Positions 10,101 through 17,443 of a stretch of 64,000 bases of DNA are shown piece after piece. Every line of letters starts with the position of its first letter. Positions within the stretch are counted from its first letter, which is position 1. The notes under the pieces were generated by a model. The model had not been told where the DNA came from and made no database searches. It saw nothing but the letters and a program-made list of their open reading frames with translations. Both the position numbers and the translations under genes were made by a program. The DNA is from AC-43 sp963728855 (GTDB taxonomy: Bacteria > Actinomycetota > Actinomycetes > Mycobacteriales > Micromonosporaceae): contig CAVSLN010000001.1 of assembly GCA_963728855.1 (NCBI GenBank), positions 682,001-746,000 of the forward strand. Direction: 5' to 3'.

Positions 10101-10990
10101 GCCACGACCGCGTGCGGACCGTGAGCGGCCTGGAGACGTTGTTCAAGGCTCATGGCTATGCCGTCTTCGCCGACGAGATGGGTGGCGAGCTGACCGCGTA
10201 CAACAGCGCGCTGCTCGCCGGACGAGGCCACCCGTTCATCCGGGCCTACCTGCGGCAGATCGAGCGCAACTACGGCAAGAGCCAGGCGGAGCTCTTGCGG
10301 CACGTCACCGCCGAGCCGACACGGGAGGCCAACTGGAAGCGGTTCGGGGGCGTGTTTGGTGACCTGCGCCGCAACTCGGTCCTGGCGCGTACCGGTCCCG
10401 ACGCTCTCGCCGCCGTCATCACCGAGATCGGCTTCATCGCGGGCGACGGCCGCACGTTCGACATCCCACAGTTGACTCAGTTCGTTTCCGAGGGGGGTCT
10501 CAGCTGGGAGCCGGGGTCCTCCGGCACGGGTGAACCGCGGCCGTTCGGGCCCGACGAGGTGCTGGGTGTCGTCAAGAGAATCACCGCGACGCTGATCCGC
10601 GACCTGTACAATCGCGACGGCGACCTGCACCTGACGCTTGTCGCTCCGGTGGTGAACCGGCTGCCCGATCCGGATGCGGTCTGGTGGGCGGTGATCAGCT
10701 ACCTTCGCGGGCATCCCGTGTTCGGCCCGCTGGTGAAGACGGTCACCGATCGCGCGATGTCCAGACGCTCCCAACGAGACGACATCGTGGTCCGCCTGCC
10801 GCCAGAGGTGACGGACATGTTCGGCCTACGCGGCGGCGACGCAGGGTCCGGCCCGCCGGGTGAGTGGCGGCGAGGGGAACTGGCGCGACCCGTCGACGTC
10901 CCCCATTGGTTGGGCTCCCCCGGCCTGACGGGATCGACCTCTGCCCGGCGTCGCCACGGCAGCGACGTCCGCGGGACCGGCCAAGGCTGA
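7103..10990 (+). CDS. Giant multidomain toxin-like protein, 3' part
   Basis: Continuation of the preceding gene; the listed start is only the first start-like codon after the frame break, and no ribosome site supports an independent start. Modules: a glycosyltransferase (about 7100-8450) with the TcdB-like N-terminal motif PKVFHAIWLGG, a conserved DILR helix and an intact DXD (Asp codons 7694 and 7700); a third papain-like module with C524, H591, D607 (codons 8672, 8873, 8921); a Pro/Gly/Ser-rich linker (about 9060-9360); and a third glycosyltransferase (about 9400-10900) whose DXD reads DGH (10097-10105). Each glycosyltransferase is followed by a conserved tail containing the motif NRDGDLHLT. 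The likely role is glycosylation and/or deamidation of a target protein by an exported toxin. That is inference from fold motifs; neither target nor export route is shown. Confidence 0.8.
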   Translation: MLGPDLFGLRVPPAPEAFLTQIDQTRIDEAQVQGFLRWLNLTADAPRSRRLEELPRDVDAVWEHGLPEKRVRLPKVFHAIWLGGPLSGPSPATRLFRDNLARLAAQFADAGVMVALWTDVSRAALRQPDAEVADMVAWANAANVTLVSVDEVFHDGAPMRLDRFYRSEMAKLVPAGFAEAADILRLEILLRFGGLYSDPDNRVTDVAGLLRLAQRVDLAIGYESGMLNTGMLLAVRGHRFVSGYLDHIEGNYDVPQPELLPDTVGTTRAENASWLQIPDQTVRRTSVMGRTGPDNLSRVLAKTGYEGANAPALITQFVDGRAHSWVPPVSLDPPRRYTEADVPAVLVRVVATLIRGLFNRDGDLHLTAVAPVINGLPDPAAAWIAVIRFILARPDLAARVKTVTDRIQGVPPSSDVVVDVPAAVRSDLGLTDPSPGQDPFGVWHRGELMRRAKLTCPAPAGRAAAGGAGGSLVAALVDPSTSVAARGVGWSRLRVLDGGPEGVPSDAVRAAVDAVTADGAPVDCVVGVGRVLMALGGSPASWDDSVLTSRSWTVARWLGGHFDDGSLDGLLDLAPRHVTAVRLQPPGEETHMVLVEKLDDDRYLMIDPKKRGRSRFTAFDPATPAATLPPQLRAPVRLVRQLDGRLAQLAVPAGGAPRTIAAPSGDTTGVGADPVVPQPESEAVVLPPANLGPSDTSAVGTSIAGGRLGTRADSPSPHAGASGAVEGESSRAMDETGGESVATTGGHRGSRLLADLRASEQAEQRAYPANDPLGPDPFGIRVSPPPPSFLAGIDFDRIETNRLLDLFDKLNLVRPAPEDGDLSPDLLRPDDTTVWTRTDDDIRQGSWPTKKQRLPEELRSLPEPTQMPKAFFSVWLGTPLTAGRPTTDELRVTVAESARTARQEGMRWVVLTDLPRSAFEAARTDRNAAPAGVAEMRDWAVRNYVILLNVDEIFHVGAPMVLDRFYRTEVAKLAGPGYGAASDILRVEFLNRFGGIYLDGHDRVRTVSGLETLFKAHGYAVFADEMGGELTAYNSALLAGRGHPFIRAYLRQIERNYGKSQAELLRHVTAEPTREANWKRFGGVFGDLRRNSVLARTGPDALAAVITEIGFIAGDGRTFDIPQLTQFVSEGGLSWEPGSSGTGEPRPFGPDEVLGVVKRITATLIRDLYNRDGDLHLTLVAPVVNRLPDPDAVWWAVISYLRGHPVFGPLVKTVTDRAMSRRSQRDDIVVRLPPEVTDMFGLRGGDAGSGPPGEWRRGELARPVDVPHWLGSPGLTGSTSARRRHGSDVRGTGQG

Positions 10991-11263
10991 CGTCCATCAG
11001 TACAGACTTGGCTGCCTACCTCGCCGTTGCGTAGAACTCCACCTGACGCAGAGCGTTCTCCGGTCAACCTAGACTCGCTGTGGGAGTTCCAGGTCGTCGG
11101 TGCCGCCGCCCCGGTGTGCGGTACTGGTAACGCCGCGCCGAACCAGCCGCGAGCGCCGCATCGGTCATCGGCCCGGGTACCGCGGCCGCGGCCGCCTGCG
11201 GATACTCACTGTGGGATCTGGAGGTCGACCAGCCCTGACCAGACCAGGAGACCGGGGGTTCGG

Positions 11264-11881
11264 ATGAGCCGGAGATACGCCTTGGCGGCGGCCGCCATCG
11301 TGGTCGTGCTCGTCGGGACGGCGGCGTGGTTCGCGTTCGGCCCGACCGGACGGTCGGCCCCGACCGCCACGACCTCGTGGCGGTCGCCGTCGCCGCGTGG
11401 CGCGGCCCCGCCGTCCGTGCCGCCATCTTCGGTCGGCGCAACCGCTTCGGCGTCGTCCTCGGCCCGGCCGGCGACCAGCCCACCGCCGCGCGCGCCGGCC
11501 GGCAGCCGCATCTTCACGCTCACCAACGCGATGGGCTACCCGGTGTGGGCCGCGGCGTCCGGCAAGCCGGCGCTGGCCCACACCGGCTGGGTGCTTGCGC
11601 CGGGCGGTAGCGTGGACGTGGTCGTCCCGGACGGTTGGAACGGCCGGCTGTGGGGGCGCACCGGCTGCGCCTTCGACGCGAGCGGCCGGGGGCGCTGCCA
11701 GACCGGGGACTGCGCCGGGCGGCTCGAGTGCGGGGGTACGACCGGCGCACTGCCGGCGACCCTCGCCGAGTACAACCTCAACTCCTACGCGGGGCTGGAC
11801 TCTTATGACGTCTGTCCGGCGTCGCCGCGGAGCGACGTCCGCGTGCTGGGTACGCGCGCAAGAGGCAGGGAGACGCCATGA
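11264..11881 (+). CDS. Secreted thaumatin-like protein, C-terminally clipped
   Basis: The ATG at 11264 follows an AGGAG-type ribosome site and encodes an N-terminal hydrophobic segment (YALAAAAIVVVLVG), then a Ser/Pro-rich linker, then a thaumatin-like domain. The diagnostic block GRLWGRTGCAFD...GRGRCQTGDC...PATLAEYNLN is clear and Cys-rich. Thaumatin-fold proteins are extracellular and often bind or attack beta-glucans. After SYDV the family normally continues with a VDG-(Y/F)-N segment and about 90 more residues; here the frame goes into an unrelated Arg-rich tail and stops, so the C-terminal half is missing. It sits between the toxin gene and a WXG100-like gene on the same strand. The family call is secure; whether the clipped protein folds is unknown. 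Confidence 0.75.
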   Translation: MSRRYALAAAAIVVVLVGTAAWFAFGPTGRSAPTATTSWRSPSPRGAAPPSVPPSSVGATASASSSARPATSPPPRAPAGSRIFTLTNAMGYPVWAAASGKPALAHTGWVLAPGGSVDVVVPDGWNGRLWGRTGCAFDASGRGRCQTGDCAGRLECGGTTGALPATLAEYNLNSYAGLDSYDVCPASPRSDVRVLGTRARGRETP

Positions 11882-12006
11882 AGGTGGCCTGGCTCGACCT
11901 GTCGGAGGCATCTGGGACAACGACGTCCACAAAAACAGGAGCTTGCATCGTCGGGATCTCGAGCGGTTACGGTGGCCGTACTGATTCGCTGCGAAGGGGG
12001 CCGGCC

Positions 12007-12489
12007 ATGGCTAGCGCTGAGTCGTCGGGAGGGTTCGAGTGTGACCTCAGGGCACTCGCCGTCGCGATCGAGCGGGTGTCCGCTGAACGCGACGCGATTC
12101 ACGGCGGCATAGCCAGCGTCCGGTCGACGTTCGGCCATGTCGAGGGTCACTGGCGGAGTCCGGCCGGCAACAGCTTCGTCTTGGCCACGACGCACTTCAA
12201 CTCGGTTACCGACAACGTCGTGGAGGTGTTGGACGAAGCGATCGGCCGAATGCGTAAGGCCTACCAGAACTACGCTTCCACGGAAGCGTGCAATACCAAG
12301 AATCTGAGGATGAGTGAGAGTTCCGCGAACTCCACCGCCCCTGTACTACAGCTGAGATCCGCAGCTCCAGTACCTGACGGTGGGCAAGTGCACAACCCGC
12401 AGCCGACCGCCCTGGCAGAGCGCGTTGCCCCCGTCTCCACGGGCGGCGATGGCGGCGGCTCGACCAGTCTTGCTGAACGGAACCGCTAG
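12007..12489 (+). CDS. WXG100-like (ESX-type) small secreted protein
   Basis: The ATG at 12007 follows a GAAGGGGG ribosome site; the product is 160 residues. The first 100 residues look like a WXG100 helical hairpin: helix, a turn with W-R-S in place of W-x-G (VEGHWRSPAG), then a second helix ending in YASTE, which matches the YxxxD/E secretion signal of type VII (ESX) substrates. The remaining 60 residues are low-complexity (Ser/Ala/Pro/Gly). It lies downstream of the giant toxin on the same strand, so a role as partner or secretion chaperone is plausible but inferred. The stop codon TAG (12487-12489) is half target DNA and half IS630 element, yet the original stop appears to be the same (see findings). 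Confidence 0.6.
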   Translation: MASAESSGGFECDLRALAVAIERVSAERDAIHGGIASVRSTFGHVEGHWRSPAGNSFVLATTHFNSVTDNVVEVLDEAIGRMRKAYQNYASTEACNTKNLRMSESSANSTAPVLQLRSAAPVPDGGQVHNPQPTALAERVAPVSTGGDGGGSTSLAERNR

Positions 12490-13592
12490 TGTCCCGAGTT
12501 ACTGGTTAGTTGATTAAGTCGTGTGCAGTAGTTGGCGAGGTTGGTCAGGATCTCGTCGGCGGTTTTGGTCCAGACGAAGGGTTTCGGGTCGTCGTTCCAG
12601 CCGGCGATCCAGGCGTTGACGTCGGTTTCGAGTTCTTTGACGCTGTGGTGGGTGCTGCGGCGGAGCTTGCGGTTGGTCAGCTCACCGAACCAGCGCTCGA
12701 CCAGGTTGAGCCAGCTGCCCGAGGTTGGGGTGAAGTGCAGGTGGAACCGGGGGTGGGCGGCCAACCAGGTCTTGATCGCCGGTGTCTTGTGGGTGGCGTA
12801 GATGTCGCAGATCAGGTGCAGGTCAAGGTCTTTAGGGGTGTTCGCGTCGATGGTCTTGAGGAACCGCAGGAACTCCTGGTGACGATGCCGACGCTGATGC
12901 TGACCGATGACCTTGCCGGTGGCGATGTCCAACGCGGCGAACAGGCTGGTGGTGCCGTGGCGGATGTAGTCGCTGGTCTGGCGGCCCGGAACCGAAGGCA
13001 TCATCGGTAGTACCGGCGCGGTGCGGTCCAACGCCTGCATCTGCGACTTCTCGTCCACACACAACACCATCGCCATGTCCGGCGGGTCGAGATACAACCC
13101 GACGATGTCGCGGACCTTGTCGATGAACTGCGGGTCCTTGGACAGTTTCCACGTGTCGACCAGGTGTGGCTTGAGGCCGAACGCCCGCCAGATGCGGCTG
13201 ATCGCGGTCTGGGACATGCCCAGGGTTCTGGCCATCGAGCGGGTCGACCAGTGCGTGTCCCCGCCCGCCGGTGCCTCTTCCAGGGTTTTGACGATCACCT
13301 GTTCGACCTGCTCGTCGGTGATGGTGCGGGCAGCGCCGGGGCGCGGTTCATCGGCCAGGCCCTCCAGTCGGTCGGTGATGAACCGGGCCCGCCACTTGCC
13401 CACCGTGGCCGGCACCACCCGAAGTGAGGCGGCCACCTCCTTGTTGGAGGCACCATCGGCACACGCCAGCACTATCCTGGACCGCAGGGCGAGAGCCTGC
13501 GCCGTCTTCGCCCGACGAGACCAGTTGGTCAGCGCCGCACGTTCCACATCGGACAGAACCAGTTCGGCCTTCGGTCGACCAGTACGAGCCAT
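12486..13592 (-). CDS. IS630-family transposase (element A)
   Basis: A 368-residue DDE transposase that cuts and joins the ends of element A at TA sites. An N-terminal helix-turn-helix (about residues 30-70, ending GKWRARF) precedes the catalytic domain with LCVDEKSQ (first Asp, residue 180), ICDIYATHKTPAIK (second Asp) and LVERWFGEL (Glu). Length is normal for the family and the frame is intact, so the protein may be active. Its stop codon TAG lies across the element boundary: the T and A are the duplicated target and the G comes from flanking DNA. The asparagine usual after the second Asp is Ile here. Confidence 0.9.
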   Translation of the reverse strand: MARTGRPKAELVLSDVERAALTNWSRRAKTAQALALRSRIVLACADGASNKEVAASLRVVPATVGKWRARFITDRLEGLADEPRPGAARTITDEQVEQVIVKTLEEAPAGGDTHWSTRSMARTLGMSQTAISRIWRAFGLKPHLVDTWKLSKDPQFIDKVRDIVGLYLDPPDMAMVLCVDEKSQMQALDRTAPVLPMMPSVPGRQTSDYIRHGTTSLFAALDIATGKVIGQHQRRHRHQEFLRFLKTIDANTPKDLDLHLICDIYATHKTPAIKTWLAAHPRFHLHFTPTSGSWLNLVERWFGELTNRKLRRSTHHSVKELETDVNAWIAGWNDDPKPFVWTKTADEILTNLANYCTRLNQLTSNSGH

Positions 13593-13639
13593 ACCGAAAC
13601 TCTACACAACTTATGTCACGAATCAGTAACTCGGGACAC
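12489..13639 (-). mobile_element. IS630-family element A
   Basis: Terminal inverted repeats begin GTGTCCCGAGTTACTG at 12489 and end with the complement at 13639. The element is 1151 bp and flanked by TA (12487-12488 and 13640-13641), the target duplicated by IS630/Tc1 transposons. It carries one transposase gene on the minus strand. It abuts a second, different IS630-type element and shares the TA between them. Confidence 0.85.
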
Positions 13640-14739
13640 TAGTGTCCTGCGCCTGAAATCCGTGAGATATATCGACTGAGGGAGTTCAGGATCTCTTCGG
13701 CGGTTTTCTTCCAGACGAATGGCTTGGGGTCGGCGTTCCATAGCTTCGTCCAGTGTCGGATGTCCTTCTCCAAGGTTTGGACGTTCTTGTACACGCCGCG
13801 TTGGAGCAGATCCGTTGTCAGGTAAGAGAACCAGCGTTCAACCTGGTTGATCCACGAACTTCCGGTTGGGGTGAAGTGGACGTGGAACCGTGGGCGGCGA
13901 GCCAGCCACGCCTTGATCGCGGGTGTCTTGTGGGTGGAGAGGTTGTCGCAGACGATGTGTACGTCCAGGTAGGCGGGCACCGCCTTGTCGATCGCGGTGA
14001 GGAACTGCTTGTACTCCGCAGCCCGGTGTCGCCGGCGGATCTCGGTGATGACGGTGCCGTCGGCGATGTTGAATGCGGCGAACAGGCTAGTGACGCCGTT
14101 GCGGGCGTAGTCGTGCGTACGTCGCTCAGGCATGCCGGGCGTCATCGGCAGCACGGGCTGGGACCGGTCCAGGGCCTGGATCTGACTCTTCTCCTCGACG
14201 CAGAACACCGCCGCGTTCTCCGGCGGGTTGTGATACAGCCCAACCACGTCAACGACCTTCTCCACAAACAGCGGATCCGTGGACAGCTTGAACCCGTCGG
14301 TCAGGTGCGGCTTGAGTTCGAAGTCTCCCCAGATCCGCCCGATCGTCGAGCGCGACAGTCCCGACCTCTTGGCCATCGACGCCCGCGACCAGTGGGTGGC
14401 GTTGGCAGGCTTGGACTCCAACGTCGCCACCACCACATCCTCCACCTGGTCCAGAGTGATCGATGGCGGTCGTCCGGGTCGATCCTCGTCCAGCAGGCCA
14501 TCCAGACGGAACTCCACGAACCGGCGCCGCCACTTGCTGACTGTGTTCGGCACGACCCGAAGATCCTGCGCGACCTCCTTATTCGTCGCACCAGGCTCCG
14601 CACACGCCAACACAATCCGCGCCCGCAACGCCAACGCCTGCGCCGACGTCGCCCGCCGCGACCACCGCACCAACTCGCGACGTTCCTCATCGGTCAACGT
14701 CAGTTCCGCCTTCGGGCGCCCAGTCTTCCGCACGAGCAC
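13639..14739 (-). CDS. IS630-family transposase (element B)
   Basis: A 366-residue transposase clearly homologous to the neighbouring one along its whole length (shared blocks GRPKAEL, ALALR.RIVLACA, QALDR..PVLPM, THKTPAIK, DPKPFVW). The HTH ends at SKWRRRF. The second Asp (VCDNLSTHK) and the Glu (QVERWF) are present, but the first catalytic position reads FCVEEKSQ, Glu (residue 182) where element A has Asp. DDE transposases need that Asp for metal binding, so activity is doubtful; this is inference from motif alignment. As in element A, the stop codon is completed outside the element by the TA target and the next base. Confidence 0.88.
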   Translation of the reverse strand: MLVRKTGRPKAELTLTDEERRELVRWSRRATSAQALALRARIVLACAEPGATNKEVAQDLRVVPNTVSKWRRRFVEFRLDGLLDEDRPGRPPSITLDQVEDVVVATLESKPANATHWSRASMAKRSGLSRSTIGRIWGDFELKPHLTDGFKLSTDPLFVEKVVDVVGLYHNPPENAAVFCVEEKSQIQALDRSQPVLPMTPGMPERRTHDYARNGVTSLFAAFNIADGTVITEIRRRHRAAEYKQFLTAIDKAVPAYLDVHIVCDNLSTHKTPAIKAWLARRPRFHVHFTPTGSSWINQVERWFSYLTTDLLQRGVYKNVQTLEKDIRHWTKLWNADPKPFVWKKTAEEILNSLSRYISRISGAGH

Positions 14740-14777
14740 ACACTACCCTTACCGCACGAATTTCCGGCGCAGGACAC
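13642..14777 (-). mobile_element. IS630-family element B, in tandem with A
   Basis: Inverted repeats begin GTGTCCTGCGCC at 13642 and mirror it at 14777. The element is 1136 bp, flanked by TA at 13640-13641 (shared with element A) and 14778-14779. Only the first six terminal bases match those of element A, so it is a different IS630-type element inserted next to, or serving as target for, the other. Confidence 0.85.
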
Positions 14778-15027
14778 TAGCTGCATCGGGTGAGCGCTCG
14801 TCCGACTCGCGATTCGTCTGTCGCGGGTGAACGCCTCGCTTTGTCGCATTGGGCTGCGTCAGCGGCCGACAGTTCAGGGTGGGGTGAGCCCACTTCCGCA
14901 CACAGTGCCGGCGGGCTCCCCCGATCCGTACCGCTGATCCTCCCGGCCCCGGGCTCCGATCATCTGTGTGAGGGCCGGCGGACATGACGGCGGGTCGGCC
15001 GTCGCGCCCCCACCGAGGAGGTGCCCT

Positions 15028-15171
15028 GTGCCCAGCCCGATCGACCTCGCCGAATACTGGCTGATCCTGATGTCCGTGCTCGCGGTCGGTACCGCCGTCG
15101 TCGGCGCCGGGATCGTCGCCGAGCAGCACGAGCACGAGGGCGACGACGAGTGGCTGGAGCGGCAGTGGTGA
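15028..15171 (+). CDS. Tiny single-span membrane protein
   Basis: A GTG start follows a strong GAGGAGGT ribosome site (15015-15022). The 47-residue product has one membrane segment (WLILMSVLAVGTAVVGAGIV) and a short acidic tail (EHEGDDEWLERQW). The stop overlaps the next gene start in a GTGA, so the two are probably translated together. No family is recognised. Overlap plus ribosome site make it likely real despite its size. Confidence 0.5.
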   Translation: MPSPIDLAEYWLILMSVLAVGTAVVGAGIVAEQHEHEGDDEWLERQW

Positions 15172-15419
15172 GGGCCGTCAGCGTCTGGCTGGCCAGCCTG
15201 CCCGTCCTGCTCCTCCTCGGCGCGCTGCCCCTCGGCCTGCTCGCCTGGGCTGGGCGCCGGCGTACCCGGCCGCTGCGCGAGCTGGACCACGACCACGAGA
15301 CGCCCGGCGGGCGCAGGCCGCTCGCCCGAACAGTCGTCGCGCACCGCCCGATGGCGCGAGACCAGCGGGCTCGCGAACGCGGGTGTCTCAGGGTGTGCAA
15401 CTGTTGGCTGGTTAGCTAA
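15168..15419 (+). CDS. Small membrane protein coupled to the preceding gene
   Basis: A GTG start at 15168 overlaps the previous stop (GTGA), implying translational coupling. The 83-residue product starts with a hydrophobic segment (VWLASLPVLLLLGALPLGLLA) followed by an Arg-rich soluble region. It has no recognisable family. The C-terminal end (CLRVCNCWLVS) runs almost to the left end of the IS607-type element, so the natural tail may have been replaced by the insertion. Confidence 0.45.
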   Translation: MRAVSVWLASLPVLLLLGALPLGLLAWAGRRRTRPLRELDHDHETPGGRRPLARTVVAHRPMARDQRARERGCLRVCNCWLVS

Positions 15420-15984
15420 GCGATCATATGTGCTACGGTTCCGCACGTGGTCGCTGCTTCGACTGGGTCCAGCTGCCGAGTACGTTGGCGTGCATCCTGT
15501 GACCCTGCGGCGTTGGGCGGACGAGGGACGCGTCGCAATTCGGTGGGTTGGTCGGGAGCGTCGCTTCGACTCGACCATCCTTGGATGCACTGATCGGACG
15601 AGCTGACGAGGAGCGCCCGCGCCGCGAGGCGTTGTACGTGCGGGTGTCCGGCACTACCGGGCAGGAGTCGTCGCTGGTGGCGCAGGAAGAACAGTTGCGG
15701 GCGAGTGCTATCGCCGAGGTTGTCACGGTGTTCAAGGACAAAGCGTCTGGGCTGAGGGAGAACCGGCCGGGACTGAACCGGCTGCTGAAGGCCGCGGCGT
15801 CCGGTGATTTCACGGTGGTACGGGTGACCCACCAGGACCGGCTGGCCCGGTTCGGTAGGGCGTGGCTTACCGCGCTGCTTGCGCGTGACGGAGTGACAGT
15901 TGAGGTTCTGCACCCGAAGGGTTCGGCTGGCGGAGAACTGCTGGCTGACTTCATGTCCTTGGTGGCCACGTTCGCCGGCCGAAT

Positions 15985-17374
15985 GAGCCCGTTTCATCGT
16001 CCTGTCTTGCCTGGTCGGAGAGCGATTTGACAGAGATACAACACATGCTCAGCACCAGGTCAACAGCATGATCAAGTTATCGGCGGGAACGGGGATCACG
16101 ACCGGCCGTCGAAGATTACGATCATGTCTCACAAAGATCGCTTCTCGATCACGCGCCGCGCGCCAACAGCCAGGAGAGGTGAGGCCCCTGGCATGGGTGA
16201 TTTCTCCAACAAAACGCCCACAGATCAGGGACCTCACTCGTGTCTTCCTACCAGGACGCCCAGCCGCCGGCCGACCCGACCCGCCAGTGGCTGGCCTTCA
16301 CCGCGGCGGTCGCGGTGTCGCCGGGCACCCGCGACCGGCTCGCTACCCCAGTTGGCCGCGCACCAGGCCAGGATCGGAACCCGGTGGCGACTGTGCGATA
16401 CCAGGACCCAGGCCACCCTGGTGATCGCGTTCTTGCGCACCAACCTCACCTACGCCGAACTGGCCGCCGGCAACCACATCAGCACCTCCACCTGCTGGCG
16501 CTACGTCCAGGAAGGCATCACCCTGCTCGCCGGGCGGGCGATCCGCCTCAAGGACGTGGTCCGGCTGGCCCGCAAAGCCGGCTGGGACTACCTGCTCGTG
16601 GACGGGGTCAACGTCCCCACCATCGCGTTCGGCCGCAAACTGAACCGGCGGCAGAAGCACTACAGCGGAAAGCACAAGCGCCACGGCGTCAACGTGCAAA
16701 CCATCTGCGCCCCCGACGGCCGGCTGCTGTGGGCCTCGGCGGCGCTACCGGGCCGCACCACCGATATCACCGCCGCCCGCCGCCACAAACTCGATGTCAA
16801 GGTCGGCAGGCTGATCGGCCTGCTGGCGGACCTGGGCTACCGCGGCGTGGCCGAGGCGCTCACCGGATACCGGCGCAAGCGCGGCGAGAAGGAACTGCCC
16901 GCCGCGAAACGCGCCGCGAACAAGGTCCACGCCAGCCTGCGCTGCCTCGGCGAACGCGGCAACGCCCAGATGAAGTGGTGGCGGGTGCTGGCCACCGAAC
17001 TACGCTGCCGACCGGCCCGGTGCACCCGCATCGTCAAGGCAGTCCTGGCCCTGCACCACCTCGAAACCACACCCTTCGCCGCCTGAAAAACGCACACCCA
17101 ACAGCGGTCGCCGACCAGACCCAACACCCAACCTCACACCCGCCCGCGAGCCGCAGCCGCCAGGCGGGTCCTCGCGGTGCCCACCAACCCCACCCAACCG
17201 CCCGCCGTGACCCCACCGCGATCACCATGTGATCAACCCGCGACCTTCCACCGACGTTCATGATCTCCGCGGCCGCATCGGATCTGATCACACTCGCGAC
17301 CAGGCACTGAGCTGGTGTTGTATCTCTGTCAAATCGCCCCCTGACCAGGCGGAACAGGACGATGAAACGAGCTC
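15985..17374 (+). mobile_element. IS5-family-type element inserted in tnpA
   Basis: The ends form an unusually long inverted repeat of about 60 bp with roughly seven mismatches, starting GAGCCCGTTTCATCG at 15985 and GAGCTCGTTTCATCG (complement) at 17374. AAT flanks both sides (15982-15984 and 17375-17377), a 3-bp target duplication. The element is 1390 bp, has one transposase gene, and splits the IS607 recombinase reading frame. Confidence 0.85.
16240..17086 (+). CDS. IS5-type DDE transposase (DDE_Tnp_4 class), one frame break
   Basis: Starting at a GTG (16240), the first 35 residues (VSSYQDAQPPADPTRQWLAF...) are in one frame. Near 16343 the frame shifts by an extra G and continues with LPQLAAHQARIG, then an HTH-like segment (TYAELAAGNHISTSTCWRYV) and a DDE domain with LLVDGVNVP (first Asp), GRTTDITAARRH (second Asp region), LADLGYRGV and a C-terminal KVHASLRCLGERGNAQMKWW block. 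This matches the DDE superfamily class found in IS5 and related elements. The break resembles the single-base insertions elsewhere in the window, so the gene may be intact in reality. Confidence 0.75.
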
Positions 17375-17443
17375 AATGTACGGCATCCGGTCTGGTGAGG
17401 CCAAGCGCAGGCTGCTGGCCGTGGCCGATAAGGACGTCGGGTA

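Noticed and set aside
9092..10774. 560-residue open frame on the minus strand
   Set aside because: Antisense shadow of the third glycosyltransferase module with no domain signature or ribosome site.
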